Below, piece by piece: positions 51,794 to 60,659 of a DNA stretch of 64,000 nt. The stretch is from Nocardia sp. CC227C. Its GTDB lineage: Bacteria > Actinomycetota > Actinomycetes > Mycobacteriales > Mycobacteriaceae. Under the pieces are notes generated by a model. That model was not told the DNA's origin and searched no databases. It was given only the letters and a program-made list of their open reading frames with translations. Location: contig NZ_JASITE010000019.1 in the NCBI RefSeq assembly GCF_030767025.1, positions 60,927-124,926 of the forward strand, written 5' to 3'. The first letter of the stretch is position 1; each line of letters opens with the position of its first letter. The translations under genes and the position numbers were made by a program.

Positions 51794-53494
51794 ATGACCG
51801 CGGTGCCCTCGAAAGATGTCCCCCGGCTCGAGCCCGCGCGGCCGTATCCGGCGCGGATGGCCCCGAAGGGGTCGTATCTGTGGCGCATCGTCACGACCAC
51901 CGATCCCAAGCTGCTCGGGATGATGTACATGGTCACGGCCATCTCGTTCTTCCTGATCGGCGGGTTGATGGCGCTGCTCATGCGGGCCGAGCTGGCGCGG
52001 CCGGGGTTGCAGTTCCTGTCGCCGGAGCAGTACAACCAGCTGTTCACCATGCACGGGACGATCATGTTGCTGTTCTATGCGACACCGATCGTCTTCGGAT
52101 TCGCCAATGCGATACTGCCGCTCCAGATCGGCGCTCCGGATGTGGCGTTCCCGCGGTTGAACGCGCTGAGCTACTGGCTGTACCTGTTCGGCGCGACGAT
52201 GGCCACGGCCGGGTTCATCACCCCGGGCGGAGCGGCGGACTTCGGCTGGACCGCCTACACGCCGCTGAGCCTGGTCGATCACTCACCGGGGGTCGGGGGA
52301 GACCTGTGGATCATGGGGCTGGCCGTCTCCGGCCTGGGCACCATCCTCAGCGGCGTCAACTTCATCACCACCATCGTGTGCCTGCGCTGCCCGGGGATGA
52401 CGCTGTTCCGGATGCCCATCTTCACCTGGAACATCCTGGTCACCAGCATTCTGGTGCTGCTGGCGTTCCCGATTCTCACCGCGGCGCTGATGGCGCTGGC
52501 CGTCGACCGGCATCTCGGCGGGAACATCTTCGACCCGTCCAGCGGCGGCGCGATTCTCTGGCAGCACCTGTTCTGGTTCTTCGGGCATCCCGAGGTGTAC
52601 ATCATCGCGCTGCCGTTCTTCGGCATCATCTCCGAAGTGCTGCCGGTGTTCTCCCGGAAGCCGATCTTCGGCTACACCACCCTGGTGTACGCGACCCTGG
52701 CCATCGGCGCGCTGTCCATGGCGGTGTGGGCGCACCACATGTTCGCCACCGGCGCGGTCCTGCTGCCGTTCTTCGCCATGATGACCTTCCTCATCGCGGT
52801 GCCGACGGGGGTGAAGTTCTTCAACTGGATCGGCACCATGTGGCGCGGGCAGCTCACTTTCGAGACACCCATGCTGTGGGCGGTCGGCTTCCTGGTGACC
52901 TTCCTGTTCGGTGGCCTGTCCGGCATCATCCTCGCCAGTCCGCCGCTGGACTTCCACGTCACCGACTCGTACTTCGTGGTCGCGCACTTCCACTACGTGC
53001 TGTTCGGCACCATCGTGTTCGCCACCTTCGCGGGCGTCTACTTCTGGTTCCCCAAGATGACCGGCCGGATGATGGACGAGCGGCTCGGCAAGCTGCACTT
53101 CTGGAGCACCTTCTTCGGCTTCCACCTCACCTTCCTGGTGCAGCACTGGCTGGGCGACGAGGGTATGCCGCGCCGCTACGCCGACTATCTGCCCGGTGAC
53201 GGGTTCACCGCGCTCAACACGATCTCGACCATCGGGTCGTTCGTCCTGGGCCTGTCGATGGTGACCTTCGTGTGGAACGTCTTCAAGAGCTACCGCTACG
53301 GCGAGGTGGTGACGGTGGACGATCCGTGGGGTTACGGCAACTCCCTGGAATGGGCCACCACCTGCCCGCCGCCCCGGCACAACTTCTACGAGCTGCCGCG
53401 CATCCGCTCCGAGCGGCCCGCCTTCGAACTGCACTATCCGCACATGTCCGAGCGCATGCGCAGCGAGTCGGAGGTCGGCTGGCCGGCGCGATAG
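51794..53494 (+). CDS. ctaD: Cytochrome c oxidase subunit I
   Basis: 566 residues, aa3-type haem-copper oxidase with 12 membrane helices. Haem and copper ligands are visible: His in LFTMHGTIMLLF, the HPEVY motif (Cu-B His and cross-linked Tyr), WAHHMF (two Cu-B His) and VAHFHYVLFG (haem His). Terminal oxidase of respiration, working in actinobacteria in a bcc-aa3 supercomplex. GGAGGAGGA precedes ATG 51794. No other oxidase subunit is adjacent, which is usual for this group. Confidence 0.96.
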   Translation: MTAVPSKDVPRLEPARPYPARMAPKGSYLWRIVTTTDPKLLGMMYMVTAISFFLIGGLMALLMRAELARPGLQFLSPEQYNQLFTMHGTIMLLFYATPIVFGFANAILPLQIGAPDVAFPRLNALSYWLYLFGATMATAGFITPGGAADFGWTAYTPLSLVDHSPGVGGDLWIMGLAVSGLGTILSGVNFITTIVCLRCPGMTLFRMPIFTWNILVTSILVLLAFPILTAALMALAVDRHLGGNIFDPSSGGAILWQHLFWFFGHPEVYIIALPFFGIISEVLPVFSRKPIFGYTTLVYATLAIGALSMAVWAHHMFATGAVLLPFFAMMTFLIAVPTGVKFFNWIGTMWRGQLTFETPMLWAVGFLVTFLFGGLSGIILASPPLDFHVTDSYFVVAHFHYVLFGTIVFATFAGVYFWFPKMTGRMMDERLGKLHFWSTFFGFHLTFLVQHWLGDEGMPRRYADYLPGDGFTALNTISTIGSFVLGLSMVTFVWNVFKSYRYGEVVTVDDPWGYGNSLEWATTCPPPRHNFYELPRIRSERPAFELHYPHMSERMRSESEVGWPAR

Positions 53495-53599
53495 CCGCGT
53501 GCGGTCGCGGAGGGCACGCCGCAACCGCCGCGCTGGTGAGCGACCGCAGACCAGAGCCCTCCCACCGCGGGCTGACCACCTGGCACTACGCTCGTGCGC

Positions 53600-54178
53600 G
53601 TGCTGCTTTCCGATCGCGACATCCGCTCCGAGATCGCCGCTGGACGCCTCGGGCTCGACCCGTTCGACCCGAACCTCGTCCAGCCGTCGAGTATCGACGT
53701 GCGGTTGGACAGCCTGTTCCGGGTGTTCAACAACACCCGCTACACCCATATCGATCCGGCGCAGCGCCAGGACGAGCTGACCACCATGGTCGAGCCGACC
53801 GCGGGCGAACCGTTCGTGCTGCACCCCGGCGAATTCGTGCTCGGCTCCACCCTGGAGGTGTGCAGTCTGCCCGACGACCTGGCCGGTCGGCTGGAAGGCA
53901 AGTCGAGCCTGGGCCGCCTGGGGCTGCTCACCCATTCCACCGCCGGGTTCATCGATCCGGGATTCAGCGGGCACATCACCCTCGAACTGTCGAATGTGGC
54001 GAATCTGCCGATCACGCTGTGGCCGGGGATGAAGATCGGCCAGCTGTGCCTGTTCCGGCTGTCGAGCCCGGCTGAGCATCCCTACGGCAGCCAGGCGGCC
54101 GGGTCGAAGTATCAGGGGCAGCGCGGGCCGACGCCGTCGCGGGCCTACCTCAACTTCCTGTCGTCCAACGGGCACTGA
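53600..54178 (+). CDS. dcd: dCTP deaminase (dUMP-forming type)
   Basis: 192 residues. Deaminates dCTP towards dUMP for thymidylate synthesis. Family motifs LLSDRDIR at the start, LVQPSSIDVRLD, LEGKSSLGRLGL, HSTAGFIDPGFSGHITLELSN (catalytic Glu) and SKYQGQRGPTPSR. The GTG at 53600 gives the family N-terminus; the GTG at 53594 would add two residues. Matches Rv0321 along its length. Confidence 0.95.
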   Translation: MLLSDRDIRSEIAAGRLGLDPFDPNLVQPSSIDVRLDSLFRVFNNTRYTHIDPAQRQDELTTMVEPTAGEPFVLHPGEFVLGSTLEVCSLPDDLAGRLEGKSSLGRLGLLTHSTAGFIDPGFSGHITLELSNVANLPITLWPGMKIGQLCLFRLSSPAEHPYGSQAAGSKYQGQRGPTPSRAYLNFLSSNGH

Positions 54179-54297
54179 GCGCCGATTCGGCGGCTCATTT
54201 CGCGACGGATGCGGCCGGGGTGGCCGCACTCTGCGAGGTCGCGTTCGCGCGGGCGACCCCCGCGCCGGATCGTCCGCTGGTCGGCGGGAACGCGGGT

Positions 54298-54834
54298 TCA
54301 GCAGTCCTCGGCGAAGGCTTTCAGATAGCCCGCCGTCTGGTAGGCGTACTGGTACATCCAGCGCAGCGGGCCGATACGCGGGCGGGCGTCGACGACGAGC
54401 AGCTCACCGTCCCAACATTTTCCGAGGATGTAGCGGGTGCGGGAGATGTGCGGGGTGAAGGTCACCACGATCACCCGCCGCCAGCCCTCCGCACGGGCCC
54501 GCTCCGCCAGGTAGCGGCCCTCACCGCGGGTGGTGCGCGGCTCCGGGTCGAAGCATTCCACCGCGAAGCTGTAGCCGCCGTGGCAGATCCGGTTCACCAG
54601 CGGACTGTGCTCGTACGGGTCGGAGATCAGCACGAGCGGCGCGACACCGTCGTGGGCGAGGCCGAGCCCCAGTTCCTCGCGGCCGTCGTGAGCGCCGCCG
54701 AGTACCAGGATGGCGTCGGCCGGGCGCGGGGTGTCGACGCGCGGCCGCACGAATACCGGCCAGAGCGCGCCGACGTACACGACCGCGGCGCACAGCAGCG
54801 CGATCGCGGTGACGGTACGACGGGACAGGCGCAC
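54298..54834 (-). CDS. DUF218 / YdcF-like membrane-anchored protein
   Basis: 178 residues. One N-terminal membrane helix (about 7-27), then the DUF218 domain: ADAILVLGGAHDGREELGLGLA, VLISDPYEHS, TTRGEGRYLAERARAEGWRRVIVVT and the H-x-x-R region HISRTRYIL. Possibly an envelope-located nucleotide- or lipid-binding enzyme; no activity known. GTG start at 54834. Confidence 0.82.
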   Translation of the reverse strand: MRLSRRTVTAIALLCAAVVYVGALWPVFVRPRVDTPRPADAILVLGGAHDGREELGLGLAHDGVAPLVLISDPYEHSPLVNRICHGGYSFAVECFDPEPRTTRGEGRYLAERARAEGWRRVIVVTFTPHISRTRYILGKCWDGELLVVDARPRIGPLRWMYQYAYQTAGYLKAFAEDC

Positions 54835-54985
54835 GCCGCCGATGCTAGAGCCCGCGCGCCGCGATCCGGCACTGTGCGGCGCACGCGTCGTCCGGCCGCG
54901 GGAAGCCGACCGCCCTTACCCGAAACGGCGGGCGGTCTCGGACCTCTCCTGCCGGTGCGCGGGCGAGCCCGGTGCGCGAGGGAAT

Positions 54986-55120
54986 GTGGATGTCGCCATC
55001 TGGTCGCCATGTGACCGCGGTTCGTGCGCGGGCATGTCGGCATGGGCGTGGATGTCGCCACCTGGTCGCCATGTGACCACGGTGCGTGCGCGGGGGCCGG
55101 GGGGCACGGGCGTGGATATC
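54986..55120. repeat. 62-64-bp tandem repeat
   Basis: GTGGATGTCGCC marks unit starts at 54986, 55048 and (as GTGGATATCGC) 55112. The first two units share ATCTGGTCGCCATGTGACC with few changes. The block fills the centre of the 526-bp divergent gap 54835-55360; the rest of that gap shows no clear promoter. Confidence 0.85.
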
Positions 55121-55360
55121 GCTCTCGCCCAGTGGGGTACGCCCCGTCGCCGGTATTCACATCGCTACCCGCGGGCCCCGCGCGGCTGTCCCGAATGCGC
55201 CGAACCGGGTGGTCGTAGGCGGGTGTACGGAAGACGCGGCACGCCGTAGTGTGTCACCGACAGGTACAGTGACCCCACCGCAAGTGTGACGCGACGCTGG
55301 CCATCCGCAGGCGGCGGCCCGCTCGCACGTCGTGGGAGCGTGAATCGAGATGGGCTGCAG

Positions 55361-56737
55361 ATGAGTTCGGTACTGGGAGTGTCGGTGGGGGTGAGCGCGG
55401 TACGCGTCGCGCGGCCGCTCACCGAGGCCGATGCCTACTCGTACGCCGGATTCCAGCAGGCCGAGCCGTTCTACGACGGCTACCGCGGCGCTCCGCAGAC
55501 CTTCGACACCCAGGACATCCCGGTCGGCGAACAGCGGGTGGAGGAGCTGGTGGCCGACGCGGTCGGTGCCGTGCTCGCCGCCGATCCGTCGATCACCGCC
55601 ACCGCCATCGCGTATCGGGACGAACAGCACGCCCGCGGCATCCGCGCGGAGCTGGCCCGCCGCCAGATCATCAACTACGAGCTCGTCCCGGATGTGGTGG
55701 CGGCGCTGGAATTCCTGGAGTACTCCGGTGATGTCCAGGGTTTCGGCACCGTCGCCGTCTACGACCTCGGCGCATCCGGCCTGTCCATCACGGTGGTCGA
55801 CACCGCCTCCCGGCAGATCCATCACACCGAGCGCACCAGCGATATCAGCGGCGACTATCTGGACTCGCTGATCCGGGAACAGCAGATCGCGTCCGGCCGC
55901 ATCGCGCATCCGCCGGATGCGGCCGGGCTGGCGGCCATGGACGAACTGTGCCGCAAGGCCAAGGAACAGCTGTCCGCCAGCACGGCCGTGGCGCTGCCCT
56001 CGCCCGAGGGGTTGGTGCTGCTCTCGCAGGAGAATTTCGAAGCCCTCATCATGCTGGCCGTGGAGTCCTCGGCACGCATGGCCCGCGATGTGATCCTGCG
56101 CTCCGAGCAGCCGGTGGAGGCGGTCGCCGTGATCGGCGGCTGTGCCCGGATTCCCTTGGTGGCGCGGGTGCTGCGGCGTTGGCTCGGCATTCCCGTGGTG
56201 GTCGCCGACGGTCCCGAGACCGCCGCGGTGCGCGGCGCGGCCATGCTGGCCCGGCCGGTACCGCAGCGCCAGCCGCCGGCCCAGCCGCAGCCGCACGTGG
56301 ACGAACCGGCTCCGCGGCCGCGTTCCCAGTCCTCGCCCACCTGGCTCTCCGGCGGGGAGACCGGGGAGCGGTTCCGGCGTCGCCGGGAGATCAGCGTGGC
56401 CGGTGTCGCCGTCGGCGCGCTCGTGGTGGTGTCCGCCATCGGCGTGACCCTGGGCTGGCGGCCGACGGCCTTCGAACCCGATTCGCAGAGCCGCGATTCG
56501 AGCACCACCGCCGGGACCACCTCGACCGCGCCGCGCACCACCTCCGCGCCCGCGCCGACCACCGAGGCGACCAACGAATCCGTCGCCGCCCCGCCCCCGC
56601 GCTACAGCCCCACCACCAGCAGCGAGGAACCGCCCCCGCCGAGCGCGAACACCATCACGGTCATCCCGGGCCTCCCCCCGATCGTGGTGCCCACCATCCC
56701 ACCGCTGTTCCCGCCACCCGCCCCGGCCGGACAGTAA
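55361..56737 (+). CDS. Membrane-anchored Hsp70-like (actin-fold ATPase) protein
   Basis: 458 residues. The N-terminal ~310 residues form an actin/Hsp70-type ATPase domain: LGVSVGVSAVRVA (weakened phosphate-1 loop), VAVYDLGASGLSITVVD (phosphate-2, DxGxxG) and AVIGGCARIPLVARVL (adenosine loop). No substrate-binding domain follows; instead a single membrane helix (about 347-366) and a Thr/Ser then Pro-rich outer tail. Start ATG 55361, or GTG 55340. This suggests a cytosolic ATPase reporting to an exported tail; function unknown. Confidence 0.82.
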   Translation: MSSVLGVSVGVSAVRVARPLTEADAYSYAGFQQAEPFYDGYRGAPQTFDTQDIPVGEQRVEELVADAVGAVLAADPSITATAIAYRDEQHARGIRAELARRQIINYELVPDVVAALEFLEYSGDVQGFGTVAVYDLGASGLSITVVDTASRQIHHTERTSDISGDYLDSLIREQQIASGRIAHPPDAAGLAAMDELCRKAKEQLSASTAVALPSPEGLVLLSQENFEALIMLAVESSARMARDVILRSEQPVEAVAVIGGCARIPLVARVLRRWLGIPVVVADGPETAAVRGAAMLARPVPQRQPPAQPQPHVDEPAPRPRSQSSPTWLSGGETGERFRRRREISVAGVAVGALVVVSAIGVTLGWRPTAFEPDSQSRDSSTTAGTTSTAPRTTSAPAPTTEATNESVAAPPPRYSPTTSSEEPPPPSANTITVIPGLPPIVVPTIPPLFPPPAPAGQ

Positions 56738-56802
56738 GCGCCCGGTCTCGCAGCCGGGGTCGCGATGCCACGACCGTGCGAGTCGCGGTGTCACGACGGT
56801 GC

Positions 56803-56933
56803 TTTCCCGCACGACCACGGGTTGGGGCATGGCTTTCCCGCACGACCACGGGTTGGGGCATGGCTTTCCCGCACGACCACGGGTGGCGGCGTGGCTTCCC
56901 CGCACGACCACGGGTTGCGGCGTGTCCGCACGT
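56803..56933. repeat. 31-bp tandem repeat, four copies
   Basis: ACGACCACGGGT starts at 56811, 56842, 56873 and 56904, exactly 31 bp apart, with GGGGCATGGCTTTCCCGC linking sequence. Lies between convergent stop codons at 56737 and 56978. Confidence 0.9.
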
Positions 56934-56977
56934 GGGCGGCGGTGTGCGGGTCGCGGTGAGCTGAGGCGTCGGGGCGG

Positions 56978-58801
56978 CTACTCCTCGAACCAGTCCTTGG
57001 AGTGGCGCGGGCGGCGCGGTTGTTCGGCCTGTTCCGGAGTGGACGGCCAGATGGGATGCTCGCCGGTCAGCGGCAGCCGCAATTGCGGGTCGGTGGGGTA
57101 ATCGTCGGTGTACGGCGGCTCGGGTGCGGCGGGCACCGCCGGTTGGGCTCCGCTCTGGGCGGCGAGGGACCAGGACGACTGTTCGCCGCTCGATGCCGTG
57201 GAGCCGCTCGATGCCGTGGACGTGCGCGGCACCGTGGTCTGCTCCCCGGTGCCGGGATTCGGGTGCCGGTGGGCGGGCCCGGGCTGCTCGTCGCCGTGCG
57301 GTCGGGCCGCCGGCTGTTCACCGGTCGCGGGTGCCGCGCCCCGGCTGGGGGCCGTCGACGGGTCGCCGCTCGTGCGGGCGGGGTTCCGGGCGGAGACCGC
57401 CGGTCGTTCCCCGGTGGCCAGGGCCGAGTTCCGCCCCGTGACCGCCGGTTGTTCTCCGGTACGGGTGCGGCGGGCGGCGGGCTGCGCCCCGGTGCGGCGC
57501 GAGCGCGCGGCGGGACGGCTCGGGCGTTTGCCGCGTGCTGCCGGTCCGGTGGGGGCGGTGCGGTGCATGTGGAAGGGCCGCGCGAGCATCACGGCGATAC
57601 CGGTGGTCAGCGGTACCGACAGGGCGAGGCAGATGCCGCCCACCGCGGAGCGGGTGATCTCGATGGCGACCGCGTCACCGGTGAGGACATCGCGGATGGA
57701 CCGGCCCGCCACGCTGAACAGCAGCAGCAGCGGCAGCGCACCACCGGCGTAGGCGAGCACCAGGGTGTAGACGGTGCTGGCGATGTGGTCGCGTCCCACC
57801 CTCATGGTGGCGGCGAAGATCTCGCGCCGGGACGCCTTCTCGTCCAGCGCCGCGAGTTCGAAGGCGGCCGCCGCCTGCGTGATGGTCACATCGTTGAGCA
57901 CACCGAGCGAACCGATGATGAAGCCCGCGAGCAGCAGCCCGGTAATGCTGACGTGCTCGATATAGGTCGCCACATTGGTGTTCTGTTCCTCGGACAACCC
58001 GGTCAGATGGGTGATCTCGATGGCCACCCAGGACAGCACCGCCGCCAGCAGCATGGAGGTCAGCGTGCCGAGCAGCGCCGAACTGGTCCGCAGATTCACC
58101 CCGTGCGCCAGGTACAGCACGGCGTAGAGGATCAGCGAACCCGCCACCAGTGCAACGGGAATGGCTGGTTTGCCGTCCAGCAGCGCGGGCAGCAGGAACA
58201 TCACCAGCACCCCGAACGCGAACCCGAGCCCGAGTATCGCCCGCAGTCCCCGCCAGCGCGCCACCGCCACGATGACGATGACGAAGGCCAGCACGATCAG
58301 GGTGAGCGGCAGCCCGCGCGCGTAGTCCTCGAACGAGTACATGGGCGCACCGCTGGGGTCGGACTGCCGCACCAGCCGGATACTGTCCCCGGCGTGCAGC
58401 TCCGGCTGCCCCGGCCCGGGGGCGATCTCGAACAGCGTCTTGTTCCCGGCATGCGGCCCGGAGTCGATGGTGATGATGCTGCGCTGGCAGTCGTAGGTAT
58501 TGGCGCGCGGCGGCGCGGGATCGTCCGGGAACACCCGCCCCAGCGACGGACTCCCGCACGGCCCCCACTCCTGCATCACGACCGTCCCGGCCTCGGTCGT
58601 CACGGCCCCACCGCCCGCGTTCTGCATGGGCAACGGAATCTCGACGTTCTGCTTGCTCGGCCACAACCACACCAGCCCCACCAGCACGGCCACCCCGATG
58701 ACCACGAGCAACCCCACCACCACGCGCGCAGCCGTGTCCCCGATCTTGATCGGTCCGGAGTGGCTGTGGCTGTGGCTATGGCCGTGGTGGTGATCGCTCA
58801 C
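56978..58801 (-). CDS. YibE/F-like membrane protein with His-rich N-terminus
   Basis: 607 residues. GTG start gives a His-rich leader DHHHGHSHSHSHSG, one membrane helix (about 25-46), an extracytoplasmic domain (about 47-165), then seven or so helices with the YibE/F pattern (GLGFAFGVLVMFLLPALL, GVLNDVTITQAAAAFELA, AIEITRSAVGGICLALSVPLTT). A ~190-residue disordered tail carries many TGEQPA-like units. Transport function is suspected for the family but unproven; the His leader suggests metal contact. Confidence 0.82.
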   Translation of the reverse strand: MSDHHHGHSHSHSHSGPIKIGDTAARVVVGLLVVIGVAVLVGLVWLWPSKQNVEIPLPMQNAGGGAVTTEAGTVVMQEWGPCGSPSLGRVFPDDPAPPRANTYDCQRSIITIDSGPHAGNKTLFEIAPGPGQPELHAGDSIRLVRQSDPSGAPMYSFEDYARGLPLTLIVLAFVIVIVAVARWRGLRAILGLGFAFGVLVMFLLPALLDGKPAIPVALVAGSLILYAVLYLAHGVNLRTSSALLGTLTSMLLAAVLSWVAIEITHLTGLSEEQNTNVATYIEHVSITGLLLAGFIIGSLGVLNDVTITQAAAAFELAALDEKASRREIFAATMRVGRDHIASTVYTLVLAYAGGALPLLLLFSVAGRSIRDVLTGDAVAIEITRSAVGGICLALSVPLTTGIAVMLARPFHMHRTAPTGPAARGKRPSRPAARSRRTGAQPAARRTRTGEQPAVTGRNSALATGERPAVSARNPARTSGDPSTAPSRGAAPATGEQPAARPHGDEQPGPAHRHPNPGTGEQTTVPRTSTASSGSTASSGEQSSWSLAAQSGAQPAVPAAPEPPYTDDYPTDPQLRLPLTGEHPIWPSTPEQAEQPRRPRHSKDWFEE

Positions 58802-58900
58802 CCGCGCGAGCCTAACGAAAACGATTCCCGCCCGTAGCCGCGAGGGCACCTAGTCGCCGACAAGTCAGCGGAAAGACCTTCTCGACACACCGTCTGCCAA

Positions 58901-59018
58901 GGTGACAACTGATTTCGCACCGTTCGGGGTAACTCACCGGGTACCCCCGGAATCGGTTCGTATCCTGACCGCCGGCACGCGTACACAAGTGACAACGACT
59001 CCTAAGCCGTGCGCTGAA
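58901..59018. repeat. Dispersed ~117-bp structured element, copy B
   Basis: Homologous to 40899-41015. Stem ACTGATTTCG (58908-58917) with CGGAATCGGT (58948-58957), where the two changes from copy A both give G-U pairs; an inner GGGGTA (58926) / TACCCC (58942) stem is perfect here. Confidence 0.75.
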
Positions 59019-59209
59019 GTCGCGGGGAGGCGGGAATGCAACGGCTCCCAGCCGTGCGCTGAAGTCGCGGGGAGGCGGAATTGCGGGAGGGGCGGCGGAG
59101 AGCAGGGGGATGTCTCCGCCGCCCGGGGATCGGCGGCCCAGGGGGGGTAGGCCGACCAATCCAGGGCTGGACGGCCCAGGGGGGGTAGGCGGTCCAGCCG
59201 GGGCACTCT
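59005..59209. repeat. Short direct repeats in the gap upstream of the aminotransferase 3' end
   Basis: A 29-bp sequence starting AGCCGTGCGCTGAAG is exact at 59005-59033 and 59050-59078. CGGCCCAGGGGGGGTAGGC is repeated at 59134 and 59172. The remaining 59210-59307 is AT-rich with runs of T and A and shows no clear terminator. Confidence 0.8.
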
Positions 59210-59307
59210 AGGTGCCGAGGACTACTGTACACAAAAGGGGGTTCTTTGCGCTAGCTAAGTCTCTAAAAACCTGACTTTTTCGAACTCATGGTCTGTTTCG
59301 TTTGGAA

Positions 59308-60549
59308 CTACTGCCGGTAGCCGGCGAGGAAGTTGCCAAATCTTTCGATCGCGACGGCCAGGTCCCGCGCCCACGGCAGCGTGACGATCCGCAGGTGATC
59401 GTGATGCGGCCAGTTGAAGCCGGTGCCCTGCACCATCAGGATCTTCTCCTGCAACAGCAGATCCAGCACCAGCTTCGAATCATCGTGTATCTCATGGACT
59501 TCCGGATCCAAGCGGGGGAACGCGTACAGCGCGCCCTTCGGCTTCACGCACGAGACGCCCGGAATCGAGTTCAGCCGTTCCCACGCCACATCGCGCTGCT
59601 CGAGTAGTCGCCCGCCCGGCAGGATCAGATCCTCGATGCTCTGATGTCCGCCCAGCGCCACCTGAATGGCATGCTGCGCGGGCACATTCGGGCACAGGCG
59701 GGTGGAGGCCAGCAGATCGATGCCCTCCAGGAAGCCCGCGGCATGCTCCTTCGGCCCGGTGATCACCAGCCAACCGGCCCGGTATCCGGCCACCCGATAG
59801 GTCTTGGACAGCCCATTGAAGGTCAGGCACAGCAGATCCGGCGCGAGCGTCGCCAGCGAGATGTGCTTGGCGTCGTCGTAGAGGATCTTGTCGTAGATCT
59901 CGTCGGCGAGCAGCAGCAGCTGGTGTTTGCGCGCCAGATCGACGATCTGCTGCAACACCTCTGTCGAATACACCGCGCCCGTGGGATTGTTCGGGTTGAT
60001 GACCAGCAGCGCCTTGGTCTTGTCGGTGATCTTGGACTCGATATCGGCGATATCGGGCTGCCAGCCGTTGGACTCGTCGCACCGGTAGTGCACCGGGGTG
60101 CCGCCGGAGAGCGAGGTCATGGCGGTCCACAGCGGATAGTCCGGGGCGGGGATGAGCACCTCGTCGCCGTTGTTCAGCAGCGCCTGCATGGTCATGGTGA
60201 TCAGCTCGGACACGCCGTTGCCCAGGTAGACGTCGTCGACATCGAACTCCGGGAAGCCCGGCACCAGCTCGTAGCGGGTGACGATGGCGCGGCGGGCGGG
60301 CATGATGCCCTTCGACTCCGAGTAGCCCTGCGCGTACGGCAGCGCCGCGATCATGTCGCGCATGATCACATCGGGCGCGTCGAAGCCGAACGGCGCGGGG
60401 TTGCCGATATTGAGCTTGAGGATGCGATGACCCTCGGCCTCCAGCCGTGCCGCGTGCTCGTGTACCGGTCCTCGGATCTCGTAGAGGACGTTCTGCAGCT
60501 TGGTGGACTGCTCCAGGTGGCGCGGCGCGCGGTACGGATGGTTGCTCAC
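59308..60549 (-). CDS. Class I/II aminotransferase (AspC/AlaA-like)
   Basis: 413 residues. PLP-dependent fold type I: KLNIGNPAPFGFDAPD near the N-terminus, GNGVSELI, NPNNPTGAVYS, LADEIYDKILYD (PLP-pyridine Asp) and the Schiff-base lysine in FNGLSKTYRVAGYRAGW. Closest by memory to Rv0337c and to E. coli AlaA, so alanine or aspartate transamination is likely. GTG 60549 is chosen as the first codon of the family N-terminus; its ribosome site is weak. Confidence 0.9.
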   Translation of the reverse strand: MSNHPYRAPRHLEQSTKLQNVLYEIRGPVHEHAARLEAEGHRILKLNIGNPAPFGFDAPDVIMRDMIAALPYAQGYSESKGIMPARRAIVTRYELVPGFPEFDVDDVYLGNGVSELITMTMQALLNNGDEVLIPAPDYPLWTAMTSLSGGTPVHYRCDESNGWQPDIADIESKITDKTKALLVINPNNPTGAVYSTEVLQQIVDLARKHQLLLLADEIYDKILYDDAKHISLATLAPDLLCLTFNGLSKTYRVAGYRAGWLVITGPKEHAAGFLEGIDLLASTRLCPNVPAQHAIQVALGGHQSIEDLILPGGRLLEQRDVAWERLNSIPGVSCVKPKGALYAFPRLDPEVHEIHDDSKLVLDLLLQEKILMVQGTGFNWPHHDHLRIVTLPWARDLAVAIERFGNFLAGYRQ

Positions 60550-60659
60550 CCGGCTCAGTCTAATTTGCTGTGTTCGATTGCCTCCCGCTCCGTCGGTCCA
60601 GAACCGAGACGCGCCGCGAACCACGGGGCTGTGCTCGGTGGGTGGATGGCTGGCTGGAT

